From positions 124,001 to 188,000 of the forward strand of contig JAXMCI010000006.1 in NCBI GenBank assembly GCA_046349435.1: a stretch of DNA of 64,000 nucleotides, written 5' to 3'. Shown piece after piece: positions 41,493 through 49,873 of the stretch. This DNA is from JAXMCI01 sp046349435 (GTDB taxonomy: Bacteria > Pseudomonadota > Alphaproteobacteria > Dongiales > Dongiaceae). Both the position numbers and the translations under genes were made by a program. The notes under the pieces were generated by a model. The model was not told the origin of the DNA and did no database searches. It saw only the letters and a list, made by a program, of their open reading frames with translations. Within the stretch, counting starts at the first letter, position 1. The number at the start of each line of letters is the position of its first letter.

Positions 41493-42851
41493 CTACAGCG
41501 CCTCGATGCGAATGAGGTGCGGCGGCTCGACCACCGAGTCGAGCCCGGCGATGCGGTCGAGCGCGCGGCGCATCGCGTCCTCCTCGGTGTCGTGGGTGGT
41601 GAGCACCACCGGCACGGTCTCGTTGGGCGCCCGGCCGCGCTGCAGCATCGCCTCGAGCGAGACCCGCTCGTCGCGCAGCGCCGCGGCGACGTCGGCGATC
41701 ACGCCGGGCCGGTCGAGCACCATCAGGCGGATGTAGAAGGCGCCGGTGCGCTTCTCGATCGGCGCCGCGCCGCGCCGCGACAGCCAGGCCGCGGGCACGC
41801 CGAACATCGGCACGGCGCTGCGGCTGCGGGCGATGTCCATCAGGTCGGCGACCACCGCCGAGGCGGTCGCGCCGGCACCGGCGCCGCGGCCCTCCATGAC
41901 GATCGGGCCGACGAAGTCGCCCTCCGTCACCACCGCGTTGAAGACGCCCTCGACATGGGCGATCGGCGCGCTGAGCGGCACCATCGTGGCGTGGACGCGC
42001 TGCTCGATGCCGAAGGCGGTCGGCCGCGCCATGCCGAGCAGCTTGATGCGGTAGCCGAGCTGGTCGGCATAGGCGATGTCGACCGCCGAGACGTTGCGGA
42101 TGCCCTCGATGTGCACGCCGGCGAAGTCGACCTCGCAGCCGAAGGCGAGGCTGGTCAGGATGGCGAGCTTGTGGGCGGCGTCGATGCCGTCGACGTCGAA
42201 GCTGGGATCGGCCTCGGCATAGCCCAGGCGCTGCGCGTCGGCGAGCACGTCGGCGAACTCGCGGCCGGTCTCGCGCATCGTCGTCAGGATGTAGTTGCAG
42301 GTGCCGTTGAGGATGCCGTAGATGCGCTCGATCCGGTTGGCGGCGAGCCCCTCGCGCAGCGTCTTGATGATCGGGATGCCGCCCGCCACCGCCGCCTCGT
42401 AGGCGATGGTGGCGCCGGCCTGCTCGGCCTGGCGGGCGAGCGCGGTGCCGTGCACCGCCAGCATCGCCTTGTTGGCGGTGACCACCGACTTGCCGGCGGC
42501 GAGCGCCGCCTCGACGAGGTGCCGGGCGACGCCGTCGGCGCCGCCGATCAGCTCGACCACGACGTCGATCGCGGGATCGGCGGCGAGCGCCAGCGGGTCG
42601 TCGTGCCAGGCGAGGCCGCCGAGCTCGACCGGTCGCGCCTTGTTGCGGTCGCGGGCGCTGACCGCCACCGGCTCGAGCGGCCGGCCGCAGCGCTCGGCGA
42701 GCGCCGTGGCATGGCGCCGCAGCAGGTCGAGCGTGCCGCTGCCGACGGTGCCGAGCCCGGCGATGCCGATGCGCAGCGGAGGATGTCGGTCGGCCGCCGG
42801 GCGGCCGACCTGCGTCGCCGCGCCGGGCGCGGCCAGGGTCGATGGGGGCAA
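41493..42851 (-). CDS. hom: homoserine dehydrogenase
   Basis: This protein of about 452 residues has the NAD(P) loop LRIGIAGLGTVGSGTLDLL, the catalytic block TANKAMLAVHG and GILNGTCNYILTTM, and a C-terminal ACT domain (YIRLMVLDRPGVIADVA, about 375-450), the usual site of threonine feedback. No ATG or GTG precedes the Rossmann fold at a sensible distance. TTG at 42851 with GGAACGATC upstream is the proposed start. It makes homoserine for threonine and methionine. Confidence 0.9.
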   Translation of the reverse strand: MPPSTLAAPGAATQVGRPAADRHPPLRIGIAGLGTVGSGTLDLLRRHATALAERCGRPLEPVAVSARDRNKARPVELGGLAWHDDPLALAADPAIDVVVELIGGADGVARHLVEAALAAGKSVVTANKAMLAVHGTALARQAEQAGATIAYEAAVAGGIPIIKTLREGLAANRIERIYGILNGTCNYILTTMRETGREFADVLADAQRLGYAEADPSFDVDGIDAAHKLAILTSLAFGCEVDFAGVHIEGIRNVSAVDIAYADQLGYRIKLLGMARPTAFGIEQRVHATMVPLSAPIAHVEGVFNAVVTEGDFVGPIVMEGRGAGAGATASAVVADLMDIARSRSAVPMFGVPAAWLSRRGAAPIEKRTGAFYIRLMVLDRPGVIADVAAALRDERVSLEAMLQRGRAPNETVPVVLTTHDTEEDAMRRALDRIAGLDSVVEPPHLIRIEAL

Positions 42852-42882
42852 GATCGTTCCGGTGGCTCTGGTCGGCCGGTGG

Positions 42883-44410
42883 TCAGCTGCCGAGATAGAT
42901 CTCGACGCGGCGGTTGCCCGCCTCGCCGGTGGCCGAGGTCTCCTGGTAGAGCGGCTGCTCGGCGCCGAGCGCGTCGGTGGCGATGCCGGCCGCGGGGATG
43001 CCGAAGCCACGCAGCGCGGCGGCCACCGCGCCGGCGCGCCGCTCCGACAGGCGCAGGTTGAGCGCCGGGTCGCCGTCGGTGCTGCTGTGCCCGACCACCA
43101 GCACCTGGCCGCCGTGGCGGCGCTGCAGCTGGGCCAGCTGGCGCAGCACCTTGCGGTCGTGGGCCGACAGCTTGGACGAGGCGTTGCCGAAATAGATCAC
43201 CGCGGCGGGCCGGCCGAGCGGCGCGGCAGCCATCGGCGGCGCGGCGCGCGCGGCGAGCGCAGCCGTGGCGTACAAGGGCGCGACGGCGGCCGGCGCCGGC
43301 GGTGCGTCGAGCGCCGTCAGGTCGACCAGGACCGAGCGGCTGGAGCTGATCGGGCCGGGAATCGGCGGCGCCATCGGGCCGGCCGCCAACTGGCCCTGGA
43401 CCAGCGGCGAGCCGAGCGAGGAGCTCTGCTGGCCGGGGCCGGGCATCGACAGCGCCGAGCCGTTGCGCAGCACCGGCCCGGTATTGGCCGGAATCGAAGG
43501 CTCGGCGGGCGCGACCGGGACGGTGGCGCCGCCGCCGATCGTCAGGGCCGAGCCGGAGCCCATGCCGAGCGCCGAGCCGGACGCCATCGCCGCGGGCGCC
43601 GGTGGCACCATGGGCTGCGCGACGACCGTCGGGGCCGGCGGCGCGGCCATCGGTTGCGGGGCGGGCTGGTACACCGGCTGCGCCACGGGCTGCGGTGCCG
43701 GCGGCGGCTCCGGCGCGGCGGCCGGCTGGGCCATCGGCGCCGGCGGCGGCGCGGGCGCGGCAACCGGCTCCGCCATCGGCGCCGGCTCGGGGGCCGGCGG
43801 CGGCTCGGGGGCTGGCGGCGGCTCGGCGGCCGGCGGAGCAACGCTGGCGACCGGCGCGACGGCGCTGCTCGCGGGTGCAGGGGGCGTACGCGCTCGGCGC
43901 CGGCGGCGGCACCGGGGCGGGCGGCACGGACTCGGCGCTGACCGGGGCGGCCGGCGGCGCCGGCTCGGCGGGCGCGCTCGGCACGACCGGAGCCGCGGCC
44001 GAAGCGGCGCCGTCCGTCGCCGCGGCGGCCGTGTTGTCCGGCGCGGGCAGCGTCGGCGGCGCCGGCGGCGCGGCAGGGGCGACCCCGGTCGGCGCGGCGC
44101 CGAACTCCTGGTCGGTATATTGCGCGTTGCTGCGGTCGGCGGTCAGCCCCTGGACGATCGCCTGGCGCTCCGCCGGGGTGGTGGTCGGCGGCGCCTCGTT
44201 CGGCACCGTGCCGAGATTGGGATAGGGCTGCTCCTGCGCGACCGACGCGGTCGAGACGCGCGTCGGCTGCTGCGAGGTGTCGAACCAGCTGCAGCCGCCC
44301 AGCGTCAGCAGCAGCGCGACGCCGGCCTGGACGCCGGCCGGAACGACCGGCTGCCGGTGGGCCCGGCGGCGGCCCCGGGTGACGCGATGCGGCTTGTTCT
44401 TGCGGCTCAT
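42883..44410 (-). pseudogene. OmpA-like lipoprotein interrupted by a one-base frameshift
   Basis: The N-terminal frame from ATG 44410 encodes a lipoprotein signal (VALLLTLGGC) and a long Pro/Ala-rich region. The second frame continues the Pro/Ala region and ends in a normal OmpA peptidoglycan-binding domain (GQVLVVGHSSTDGDPALNLRLSERRAGAV to NRRVEIYLGS). They are joined at a run of five C on the coding strand (G at 43880-43884). Removing one C restores a single frame of about 508 residues. The domain itself is intact, so this may be a sequence error or a recent or phase-variable mutation rather than old decay. Confidence 0.75.
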
Positions 44411-44471
44411 GGGCGTCGGGCCTCAGGGGTGGCGAACGTCATGTCTCGGGCTTATATCTGCGGTGCCACAA

Positions 44472-44490
44472 GGTCAGCAATATGCTAACC
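44472..44490. promoter_or_regulatory. 19-base near-perfect palindrome between phaC and the OmpA-like gene
   Basis: GGTCAGCA-ATA-TGCTAACC has eight-base arms with a single mismatch. It lies in the AT-richest part of the 172-base divergent gap. TGC/GCA-type dyads are the kind of site bound by PhaR regulators of PHA genes, so it may control phaC. Confidence 0.45.
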
Positions 44491-44582
44491 ACGGTCCGGT
44501 TCCGGCACCACCCGCGGCGGCGGCCCTGCCCAGGCGGCGATCCCGGGCGCCGCGCGTGTCGGAGATCATAAAGGAAGCCCAC

Positions 44583-46385
44583 ATGACCGATCAACAGGGC
44601 AGCGAGATGAGGCTGCCCGACCCCGTCGAGCTGTCGCGCGCCATGGCGAGCATCGCCGAGCGGTCGCAGCGGCTGGTGCTCGACTTCGTCGGCCGCCAGC
44701 AGGCCAATGGCGGCAACGGGCTGGGGATGGGCGACCCGCTCAACATCGGCCAGGCCTTCCTCGACCTGACGGCGCGGATGATGGCCGACCCGGCGCGGCT
44801 GGTCGAGGCGCAGTTCTCCCTCTGGCAGGACTACATGCAGCTCTGGCAGAGCACGGCGCGCCGGATGATGGGCGTCGAATCGGCGCCGGTGATCGAGCCG
44901 GCGTCCGACGACCGCCGCTTCAAGGACGCCGCCTGGAGCGACAACCAGCTGTTCGACTTCATCAAGCAGTCCTACCTGCTGGCCGCCCGCTGGACCCAGG
45001 CGACGGTGCGCGGGGTCGACGGGCTCGACGACAAGACGGCGAAGAAGGTCGATTTCTACACCCGCCAGTTCGTCGACGCGCTGGCCCCCAGCAACTTCGT
45101 GCTGACCAACCCGGAGGTGCTGCGCACCACCATCGAGAGCGGCGGCGAGAACCTGGTGAAGGGGCTGCAGCACCTGCTCGACGACCTCGAGCGCGGCCGC
45201 GGCAAGCTCAGCATCCGGATGACCGACCTCGACGCCTTCCGGCTCGGCCAGAACATCGCGGTGACGCCGGGCAAGGTGGTGTTCCAGACCGAGCTGATGC
45301 AGCTGATCCAGTACCAGCCGACCACCGAGACGGTGCATCGCCGGCCGCTGCTGATCGTGCCGCCCTGGATCAACAAGTATTACATCCTCGACCTGCGCGA
45401 GAAGAACTCCTTCATCCGCTGGGCGGTGGCGCAGGGCCACACGGTGTTCGTCGTCTCCTGGGTCAATCCCGACGAGCGGCTCGCCGCCAAGGGCTTCGCC
45501 GACTACATGAAGGAGGGCATCCTGGCCGCCTTCTCGGCGATCGAGCAGGCGACCGGCGAGCGCAAGGTCAACGTCATCGGCTACTGCCTGGGCGGCACCC
45601 TGCTCGCCTCGACGCTCGCCTGGATGGCGGCGACAGGCGACGACCGCGCCGCCAGCGCCACCTTCTTCACCACCCTGGTCGACTTCGCCGAGCCGGGCGA
45701 GCTCGGCGTCTTCATCGACGAGGAGCAGCTCGCCGCGCTCGAGGAGCGGATGAGCGAGAAGGGCTACCTCGACGGCAGCGCCATGGCGACGACCTTCAAC
45801 ATGCTGCGCGCCAACGACCTGATCTGGTCCTTCGTGGTCAACAACTACCTGCTCGGCAAGGACCCCTTCCCGTTCGACCTGCTCTACTGGAACTCCGACT
45901 CGACGCGCATGCCGGCGGCCATGCACAGCTTCTACCTGCGCAAGATGTACCAGGAGAACCTGCTGGTGCAGCCGGGCGGCATCACGCTCGACGGCGTGCC
46001 GATCGACCTGCGCCGGATCAAGGTGCCGACCTTCATCCTGTCGACCAAGGAGGACCATATCGCCCCCTGGACGTCGACCTACGCCGCCACCCGGCTCTAT
46101 TCCGGGCCGGTGCGCTTCGTGCTCGCCGCGTCGGGCCACATCGCTGGCGTGGTCAACCCGCCGGCCGCCGGCAAGTACGGCCACTGGGTCGGCAGCAAGC
46201 TGCCGGCCGACCCCGAGGCGTGGCTGGCCGCGGCCGAGGAGCGGGCGGGCTCCTGGTGGCCGGAATGGGACAAGTGGGTCGGCAAGCAGGGCGGCGGCAA
46301 GGTGCCGGCCCGCGTGCCGGGCGACGGCGCCCTGAAGCCGATCGAGGATGCGCCCGGTTCCTACGTGATGACCCGGGTCGGCTGA
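44583..46385 (+). CDS. phaC: class I poly(3-hydroxyalkanoate) synthase
   Basis: This 600-residue protein has an N-terminal PhaC_N region and an alpha/beta-hydrolase core. The catalytic Cys is in the lipase-like box VIGYCLGGTLLAS (about 331-343), Asp in TKEDHIAPW (about 491) and His in ASGHIAGVVNPP (about 520). The length and the PPWINKYYILDL block fit class I synthases, which polymerise short-chain hydroxyacyl-CoA into carbon-storage granules. AAAGGAAG precedes the ATG. phaA, phaB and phasin genes are not nearby. Confidence 0.95.
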   Translation: MTDQQGSEMRLPDPVELSRAMASIAERSQRLVLDFVGRQQANGGNGLGMGDPLNIGQAFLDLTARMMADPARLVEAQFSLWQDYMQLWQSTARRMMGVESAPVIEPASDDRRFKDAAWSDNQLFDFIKQSYLLAARWTQATVRGVDGLDDKTAKKVDFYTRQFVDALAPSNFVLTNPEVLRTTIESGGENLVKGLQHLLDDLERGRGKLSIRMTDLDAFRLGQNIAVTPGKVVFQTELMQLIQYQPTTETVHRRPLLIVPPWINKYYILDLREKNSFIRWAVAQGHTVFVVSWVNPDERLAAKGFADYMKEGILAAFSAIEQATGERKVNVIGYCLGGTLLASTLAWMAATGDDRAASATFFTTLVDFAEPGELGVFIDEEQLAALEERMSEKGYLDGSAMATTFNMLRANDLIWSFVVNNYLLGKDPFPFDLLYWNSDSTRMPAAMHSFYLRKMYQENLLVQPGGITLDGVPIDLRRIKVPTFILSTKEDHIAPWTSTYAATRLYSGPVRFVLAASGHIAGVVNPPAAGKYGHWVGSKLPADPEAWLAAAEERAGSWWPEWDKWVGKQGGGKVPARVPGDGALKPIEDAPGSYVMTRVG

Positions 46386-46404
46386 GGCGGGAGGGCAGGC
46401 GCCG

Positions 46405-46566
46405 ATGGACGTCGTCGCCTACCTCGTCCAGGCCTACAACTTCCTGCTGACGCTGATCGGCGTGATCCTGCGCGCGGTGGTCGGGCCGCTCGGCTGGATC
46501 CTGCTCGTGGTGCTGCTGGCCGGGCTGGCGATCGGGCTGCTGATGCTGCGTCGCCGCGCCCCTTGA
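46405..46566 (+). CDS. small membrane protein downstream of phaC, 53 aa
   Basis: The product MDVVAYLVQAYNFLLTLIGV continues with a second hydrophobic run (GPLGWILLVVLLAGLAIGLLML, about 28-48) and ends RRRAP. GAGGCGGGAGGGCAGG lies upstream of the ATG, and the gene follows phaC by 19 bases, so co-transcription is likely. No family is recognised. Two helices and a basic C-terminus suggest a membrane or granule-surface peptide. Confidence 0.6.
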   Translation: MDVVAYLVQAYNFLLTLIGVILRAVVGPLGWILLVVLLAGLAIGLLMLRRRAP

Positions 46567-46573
46567 GGCGCGC

Positions 46574-46598
46574 GGAACAAACCTTCGCCGCCGGCGTT
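46574..46598 (+). promoter_or_regulatory. EcfG-type general-stress promoter
   Basis: GGAAC and CGTT are separated by exactly 16 bases, a full match to the alphaproteobacterial EcfG consensus. The motif lies between two stop/start boundaries and 35 bases before the ATG of the 98-residue gene. Confidence 0.65.
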
Positions 46599-46632
46599 CA
46601 AAAATACGGCGTGGCGGACGGATGCTCGACCG

Positions 46633-46929
46633 ATGACGGTCATCCCCTTTCCCTATCGCGGCTTCACTCCCGGCGACCTCGCCCGGCTGCGGGCCACCTG
46701 GCCGGGCGGCCGCAAGGTGGCGCGCGACGGGATCGACATCTACGTCGCCCATAACCGCGCCGACGGCTGGCCGCTGTTCGTGGTCGCCAAGCTGCGCGAC
46801 GGCCGCTTCCTGCTGAAGAGCCCGCTCGGCCACGTCCATGCCGAGGCGCGCCGGCTCGACGAGCTGCCGCTCGACCCGGCGCGGCTGCAGGCGTGGCAGG
46901 CGCTGGCCCAGGCCCTGGTGGCGCTGTAG
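46633..46929 (+). CDS. hypothetical protein, 98 aa, probable general-stress gene
   Basis: The protein starts MTVIPFPYRGFTPGDLARLR and has a compact, mixed alpha/beta look: RKVARDGIDIYVAHNRADGW, LFVVAKLRDGRFLLKSPLGH, then helices rich in Leu and Ala. No family is recognised and there is no signal peptide. An EcfG consensus promoter lies 35 bases upstream, so it is probably induced by stress. Confidence 0.6.
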   Translation: MTVIPFPYRGFTPGDLARLRATWPGGRKVARDGIDIYVAHNRADGWPLFVVAKLRDGRFLLKSPLGHVHAEARRLDELPLDPARLQAWQALAQALVAL

Positions 46930-46961
46930 GCCTTTCTGAACCTCGCGACCGCGCCCCTTTT

Positions 46962-47035
46962 TGTCATGCCCGGGCTTGACCCGGGCATCCACCTCGCGGC
47001 GTCCCTGGATTGCCGGGTCGAGCCCGGCAATGACA
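46962..47035. repeat. alphaproteobacterial intergenic palindromic repeat
   Basis: TGTCATGCCCGGGCTTGACC opens the element and CGGCAATGACA closes it. Inside are two hairpins, CCCGGG-CTTGA-CCCGGG and TTGCCGGG-TCGAG-CCCGGCAA, and the ends TGTCAT/ATGACA are inverted. Repeats of this form are widespread between genes in Rhizobiales and Rhodospirillales. Confidence 0.8.
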
Positions 47036-47077
47036 GGAATGGGCAGGTGCGTCTCGCGCCGACGGCCCCTGCCCCGG

Positions 47078-47632
47078 CTAGCGTGTCAGCCGCCGGAAGG
47101 TCTGGCCGTTGTCGACGTAGTGCTGCACCGTGTAGGCGAAGTTCTCCAGATCCCGGGGCCCGAGCGGACGCATCAGCTTGGCCGGGCTGCCGCCCCACAG
47201 CTCGCCGCGGCGCACGCGCTTGCCCGGCGGCACCAGGGCGCCGGCGGCGACCATGGCGCCGCCCTCCACCACCGCGCCGTCCATGACGCAGGCCTTCATC
47301 GCGACGAAGCTGCCATCCTCCAGCGTGCAGCCATGCAGCAGCGCCATGTGGCCGACGGTGACGTCGGCGCCGATGGTGGTGCAGAAGCCCGGCCGGCCGC
47401 GGCCGCCGTCATGCTGCTGGTTGCCGTGGATGATCACGCCGTCCTGGATGTTGGTGCGCGCGCCGATGCGGATCTGGTTGCTGTCGCCGCGGATCACCAC
47501 GCCGAACCAGATGCTGGCCAGCGCGCCGATCTCGACGTCGCCGATCACCACCGCGGTGTCGGCGACGAAGGCGTCCGCGGCGACCACCGGCCGGTAGTTG
47601 CCGTAGGTCCGCAGGTTGGTCGGCGCGCTCAC
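47078..47632 (-). CDS. gamma carbonic anhydrase family protein
   Basis: This 184-residue left-handed beta-helix protein has hexapeptide repeats (FVADTAVVIGDVEIGALASI and following). The zinc histidines are visible in DGVIIHGNQQHDG and TVGHMALLHGC. It resembles YrdA/PaaY-type gamma carbonic anhydrases. The GTG at 47632 overlaps the argC stop (GTGA). It probably hydrates CO2 or is a related hydrolase in the cytoplasm. Confidence 0.9.
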   Translation of the reverse strand: MSAPTNLRTYGNYRPVVAADAFVADTAVVIGDVEIGALASIWFGVVIRGDSNQIRIGARTNIQDGVIIHGNQQHDGGRGRPGFCTTIGADVTVGHMALLHGCTLEDGSFVAMKACVMDGAVVEGGAMVAAGALVPPGKRVRRGELWGGSPAKLMRPLGPRDLENFAYTVQHYVDNGQTFRRLTR

Positions 47633-48675
47633 GGGAACAGCGGCGCCTGCTCGAGGCCGGCGGCCTCGGGCAGCCCGGCCATGACGTTCATGTTCTGCAC
47701 CGCCTGGCCCGAGGCGCCCTTGACCAGGTTGTCGATGGCGGCGAGCAGGATGGCGCGGCCGGGGATGCGGTCGGCGAAGACCCCGATCAGGCAGTGGTTG
47801 GCGCCGCGCACATGGCGGGTCGCCGGCGAGTGGCCGGCCGGCAGCACCCGCACGAAGGGCTCGTCGGCATAGCGCTCGATCAGCGTCTTGCGCAGCGCGT
47901 CGGCGCTGCTGCCGTTGGCGAGCCGGACATAGATCGAGGCGAGGATGCCGCGGCTCATCGGCGCCAGGTGCGGCGTGAAGTTGACCAGCACCTTGCGGCC
48001 GGCGGCGTTCGACAGGCCCTGCTCGATCTCCGGCGCGTGGCGGTGGCTGGCGACGCCGTAGGCGTGCATGCCCTCGCTGACCTCGCCGTAGAGGCTGCCC
48101 TGCTTGGCGTCGCGCCCCGCCCCGCTGACCCCCGACTTGGCGTCGATCACGATGTCGTCGACCTCGATGCTGCCGGCCTCGACCAGCGGCACCAGCGGCA
48201 GCTGCGCGGCGGTCGGGTAGCAGCCGGGATTGGCGACCAGCCGGGCCGGCGCGATCGCCTTGCGGTGCAGCTCGGTCAGGCCGTAGACCGCCTCGTCCTG
48301 CAGCGCCGGCGCCTGGTGCTCGTGGCCGTACCACTCGGCGTAGCTGGCGAGGTCGGAGAGCCGGAAGTCGGCCGAGAGGTCGACCACCTTGAGGTGCCCG
48401 GGCAGGCCGGCGATCACCTTCTGCGTGGTGCCGTGCGGCAGTGCGCAGAAGACGAGGTCGAGCCCGTCCCAGCCGGCATCCTCGATCTTGACGAGATCGG
48501 GCAGCGCCAGGCCGCCGAGATGCGGGAAGACCTCGGCCAGCGGCTTGCCCGCCTGGCGGTCGGCAGTGAGCAGGCGGATCTCGGCGGCGGGGTGTCGCGA
48601 CAGCAGGCGCACCAGCTCGGCGCCGGTATAGCCGCTGGCGCCGAGAATGCCGATCCGGATCCGGTTGCTGCCCAT
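47629..48675 (-). CDS. argC: N-acetyl-gamma-glutamyl-phosphate reductase
   Basis: This 348-residue protein has the NADP loop IRIGILGASGYTGAELVRLL (about 6-25), the catalytic Cys in ARLVANPGCYPTAAQLPL (about 152-169) and a SGAGRDAK motif. It carries out the third step of arginine synthesis. GAGGAGGATGAG with ATG at 48675 gives a standard N-terminus. The enzyme is upstream of, and translationally coupled to, the carbonic anhydrase gene. The rpsI terminator separates it from the ribosomal genes. Confidence 0.95.
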   Translation of the reverse strand: MGSNRIRIGILGASGYTGAELVRLLSRHPAAEIRLLTADRQAGKPLAEVFPHLGGLALPDLVKIEDAGWDGLDLVFCALPHGTTQKVIAGLPGHLKVVDLSADFRLSDLASYAEWYGHEHQAPALQDEAVYGLTELHRKAIAPARLVANPGCYPTAAQLPLVPLVEAGSIEVDDIVIDAKSGVSGAGRDAKQGSLYGEVSEGMHAYGVASHRHAPEIEQGLSNAAGRKVLVNFTPHLAPMSRGILASIYVRLANGSSADALRKTLIERYADEPFVRVLPAGHSPATRHVRGANHCLIGVFADRIPGRAILLAAIDNLVKGASGQAVQNMNVMAGLPEAAGLEQAPLFP

Positions 48676-48759
48676 CTCATCCTCCTCGCGGCAACGACGG
48701 GTTGGTTCTAGCGCGGGACCGCGGCAATCCAAAAGCAGGAATGCGGCCCCAAGCACGAA

Positions 48760-48785
48760 GGGGGCGCCCCGGCCGGGGCGCCCCC
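48760..48785 (-). terminator. rho-independent-type terminator after rpsI
   Basis: GGGGGCGCCCC and GGGGCGCCCCC form an 11-base stem with a GGCC loop, and read on the minus strand it is followed by TTCGTGCTT. It lies 28 bases after the rpsI stop. Confidence 0.7.
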
Positions 48786-48813
48786 ATCTGTCGACGAACG
48801 GGTGGGCGTCCGG

Positions 48814-49296
48814 TCAGCGCTTCGAGAACTGGAAGCTGCGGCGGGCCTTGGCCTTGCCGTACTTCTTGCGCTCGACCACGCGGCTGTCGCGGGTCAGGAA
48901 GCCGCCCGTCTTGAGCACCGGCCTGAGCGCCGGCTCGTAGTAGGTCAGCGCCTTGCTGATGCCGTGGCGCACCGCGCCGGCCTGGCCGGAGAGGCCGCCG
49001 CCGACGACCGTGCAGACCACGTCGTACTGGTTGGCCCGGCCGGCGACGCCGAAGGGCTGGTTGATCAGCATGCGCAGCACCGGCCGCGCGAAGTAGACGG
49101 CGCTCTCGCGGCCGTTGACCATGATCCGGCCGGAGCCCGGCTTGATCCAGACGCGGGCGACCGCGTTCTTGCGCTTGCCGGTGGCGTAGGCGCGGCCCTG
49201 CTTGTCGAGCTTCGGCTCGGCCGATGCCGCGGCGGCCGCCGGCGCCTGCTGGGTGAGCGTCTTGAGATCGGCGAGGGTCTGGATTTCGGGGCTCAT
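48814..49296 (-). CDS. rpsI: 30S ribosomal protein uS9
   Basis: This 160-residue protein has the alphaproteobacterial N-terminal extension (about 30 residues) and then the S9 core: AYATGKRKNAVARVWIKPGS, VNGRESAVYFARPVLRMLIN, the GGGLSGQAGAVRHGISKAL block and the basic tail VVERKKYGKAKARRSFQFSKR (split here). Its ATG overlaps the rplM stop (ATGA). The C-terminal tail contacts P-site tRNA. Confidence 0.97.
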   Translation of the reverse strand: MSPEIQTLADLKTLTQQAPAAAAASAEPKLDKQGRAYATGKRKNAVARVWIKPGSGRIMVNGRESAVYFARPVLRMLINQPFGVAGRANQYDVVCTVVGGGLSGQAGAVRHGISKALTYYEPALRPVLKTGGFLTRDSRVVERKKYGKAKARRSFQFSKR

Positions 49297-49763
49297 GCGC
49301 GCGCGATCCTCGAGTTCTTCCGGTTCATCGCCGCCACGTCGAGCGGCTCGGGCTGCTGCGCCTCGTGCGGGTGGGCGGCGCCGCCATAGACCTTGAGATG
49401 GCTCATCTGCTGCCGGCCGAGCGGCCCGCGCGGGACCATGCGCTCGACCGCCTTGATGATCGCCCGCTCGGGGAACCGGCCGCCGATGATCTGGCCCATG
49501 GTGCGTTCCTTGACGCCGCCGGGATGACCGGTGTGCCAGAAGAACTTGCGGTCCTGCATCTTGTTGCCAGTCAGCCGCACCTTGGCGGCATTGACCACGA
49601 TGACGTTGTCGCCGCAGTCGATGTGCGGGGTGAAGGTCGGCTTATGCTTGCCGCGCAGCCGCATGGCGATGATGCTGGCAAGCCGGCCGAGAACCAGGCC
49701 GTCGGCGTCGATGACGACCCACTTCTTGACGACGTCGGCCGGCCGGGCGGTATAGGTCTTCAC
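49293..49763 (-). CDS. rplM: 50S ribosomal protein uL13
   Basis: This 156-residue protein has the L13 pattern: KTYTARPADVVKKWVVIDAD at the start, VLGRLASIIAMRLRGKHKPT, DCGDNVIVVNAAKVRLTGNK, the YFW-like FFWHTGHPGGVKERT and MVPRGPLGRQQMSHLKVYGG. Initiation is at GTG (49763) with GGAGG upstream, as homologues begin at this residue. It is the first gene of the rplM-rpsI operon, whose promoter can be read upstream. Confidence 0.97.
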   Translation of the reverse strand: MKTYTARPADVVKKWVVIDADGLVLGRLASIIAMRLRGKHKPTFTPHIDCGDNVIVVNAAKVRLTGNKMQDRKFFWHTGHPGGVKERTMGQIIGGRFPERAIIKAVERMVPRGPLGRQQMSHLKVYGGAAHPHEAQQPEPLDVAAMNRKNSRIARA

Positions 49764-49794
49764 GGGATGGGAACCTCCGGGCGTGAGGCCGCGG

Positions 49795-49822
49795 AGTATC
49801 GACATCCCGTGCGGCAAGTCAA
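49795..49822 (-). promoter_or_regulatory. sigma-70-type promoter of rplM-rpsI
   Basis: On the minus strand TTGACT (49822-49817) and GATACT (49800-49795) are spaced by 16 bases. The -10 element ends about 30 bases before the GTG start. Confidence 0.65.
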
Positions 49823-49855
49823 CGGAAAAGCGCTTGCCAGGCCGGTTTCCTCGCT

Positions 49856-49873
49856 GCGGTATCATGATACCGC
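49856..49873. repeat. perfect 18-base palindrome at the thioesterase stop
   Basis: GCGGTATCATGATACCGC is symmetrical over its whole length and contains the thioesterase stop codon. It lies 34 bases upstream of the rplM -35 element, so it could be an operator or a small terminator hairpin. Confidence 0.5.

Noticed and set aside
46962..47035. Double hairpin as a terminator only
   Set aside because: The end sequences and internal arms match a known intergenic repeat form, so it is listed as a repeat.
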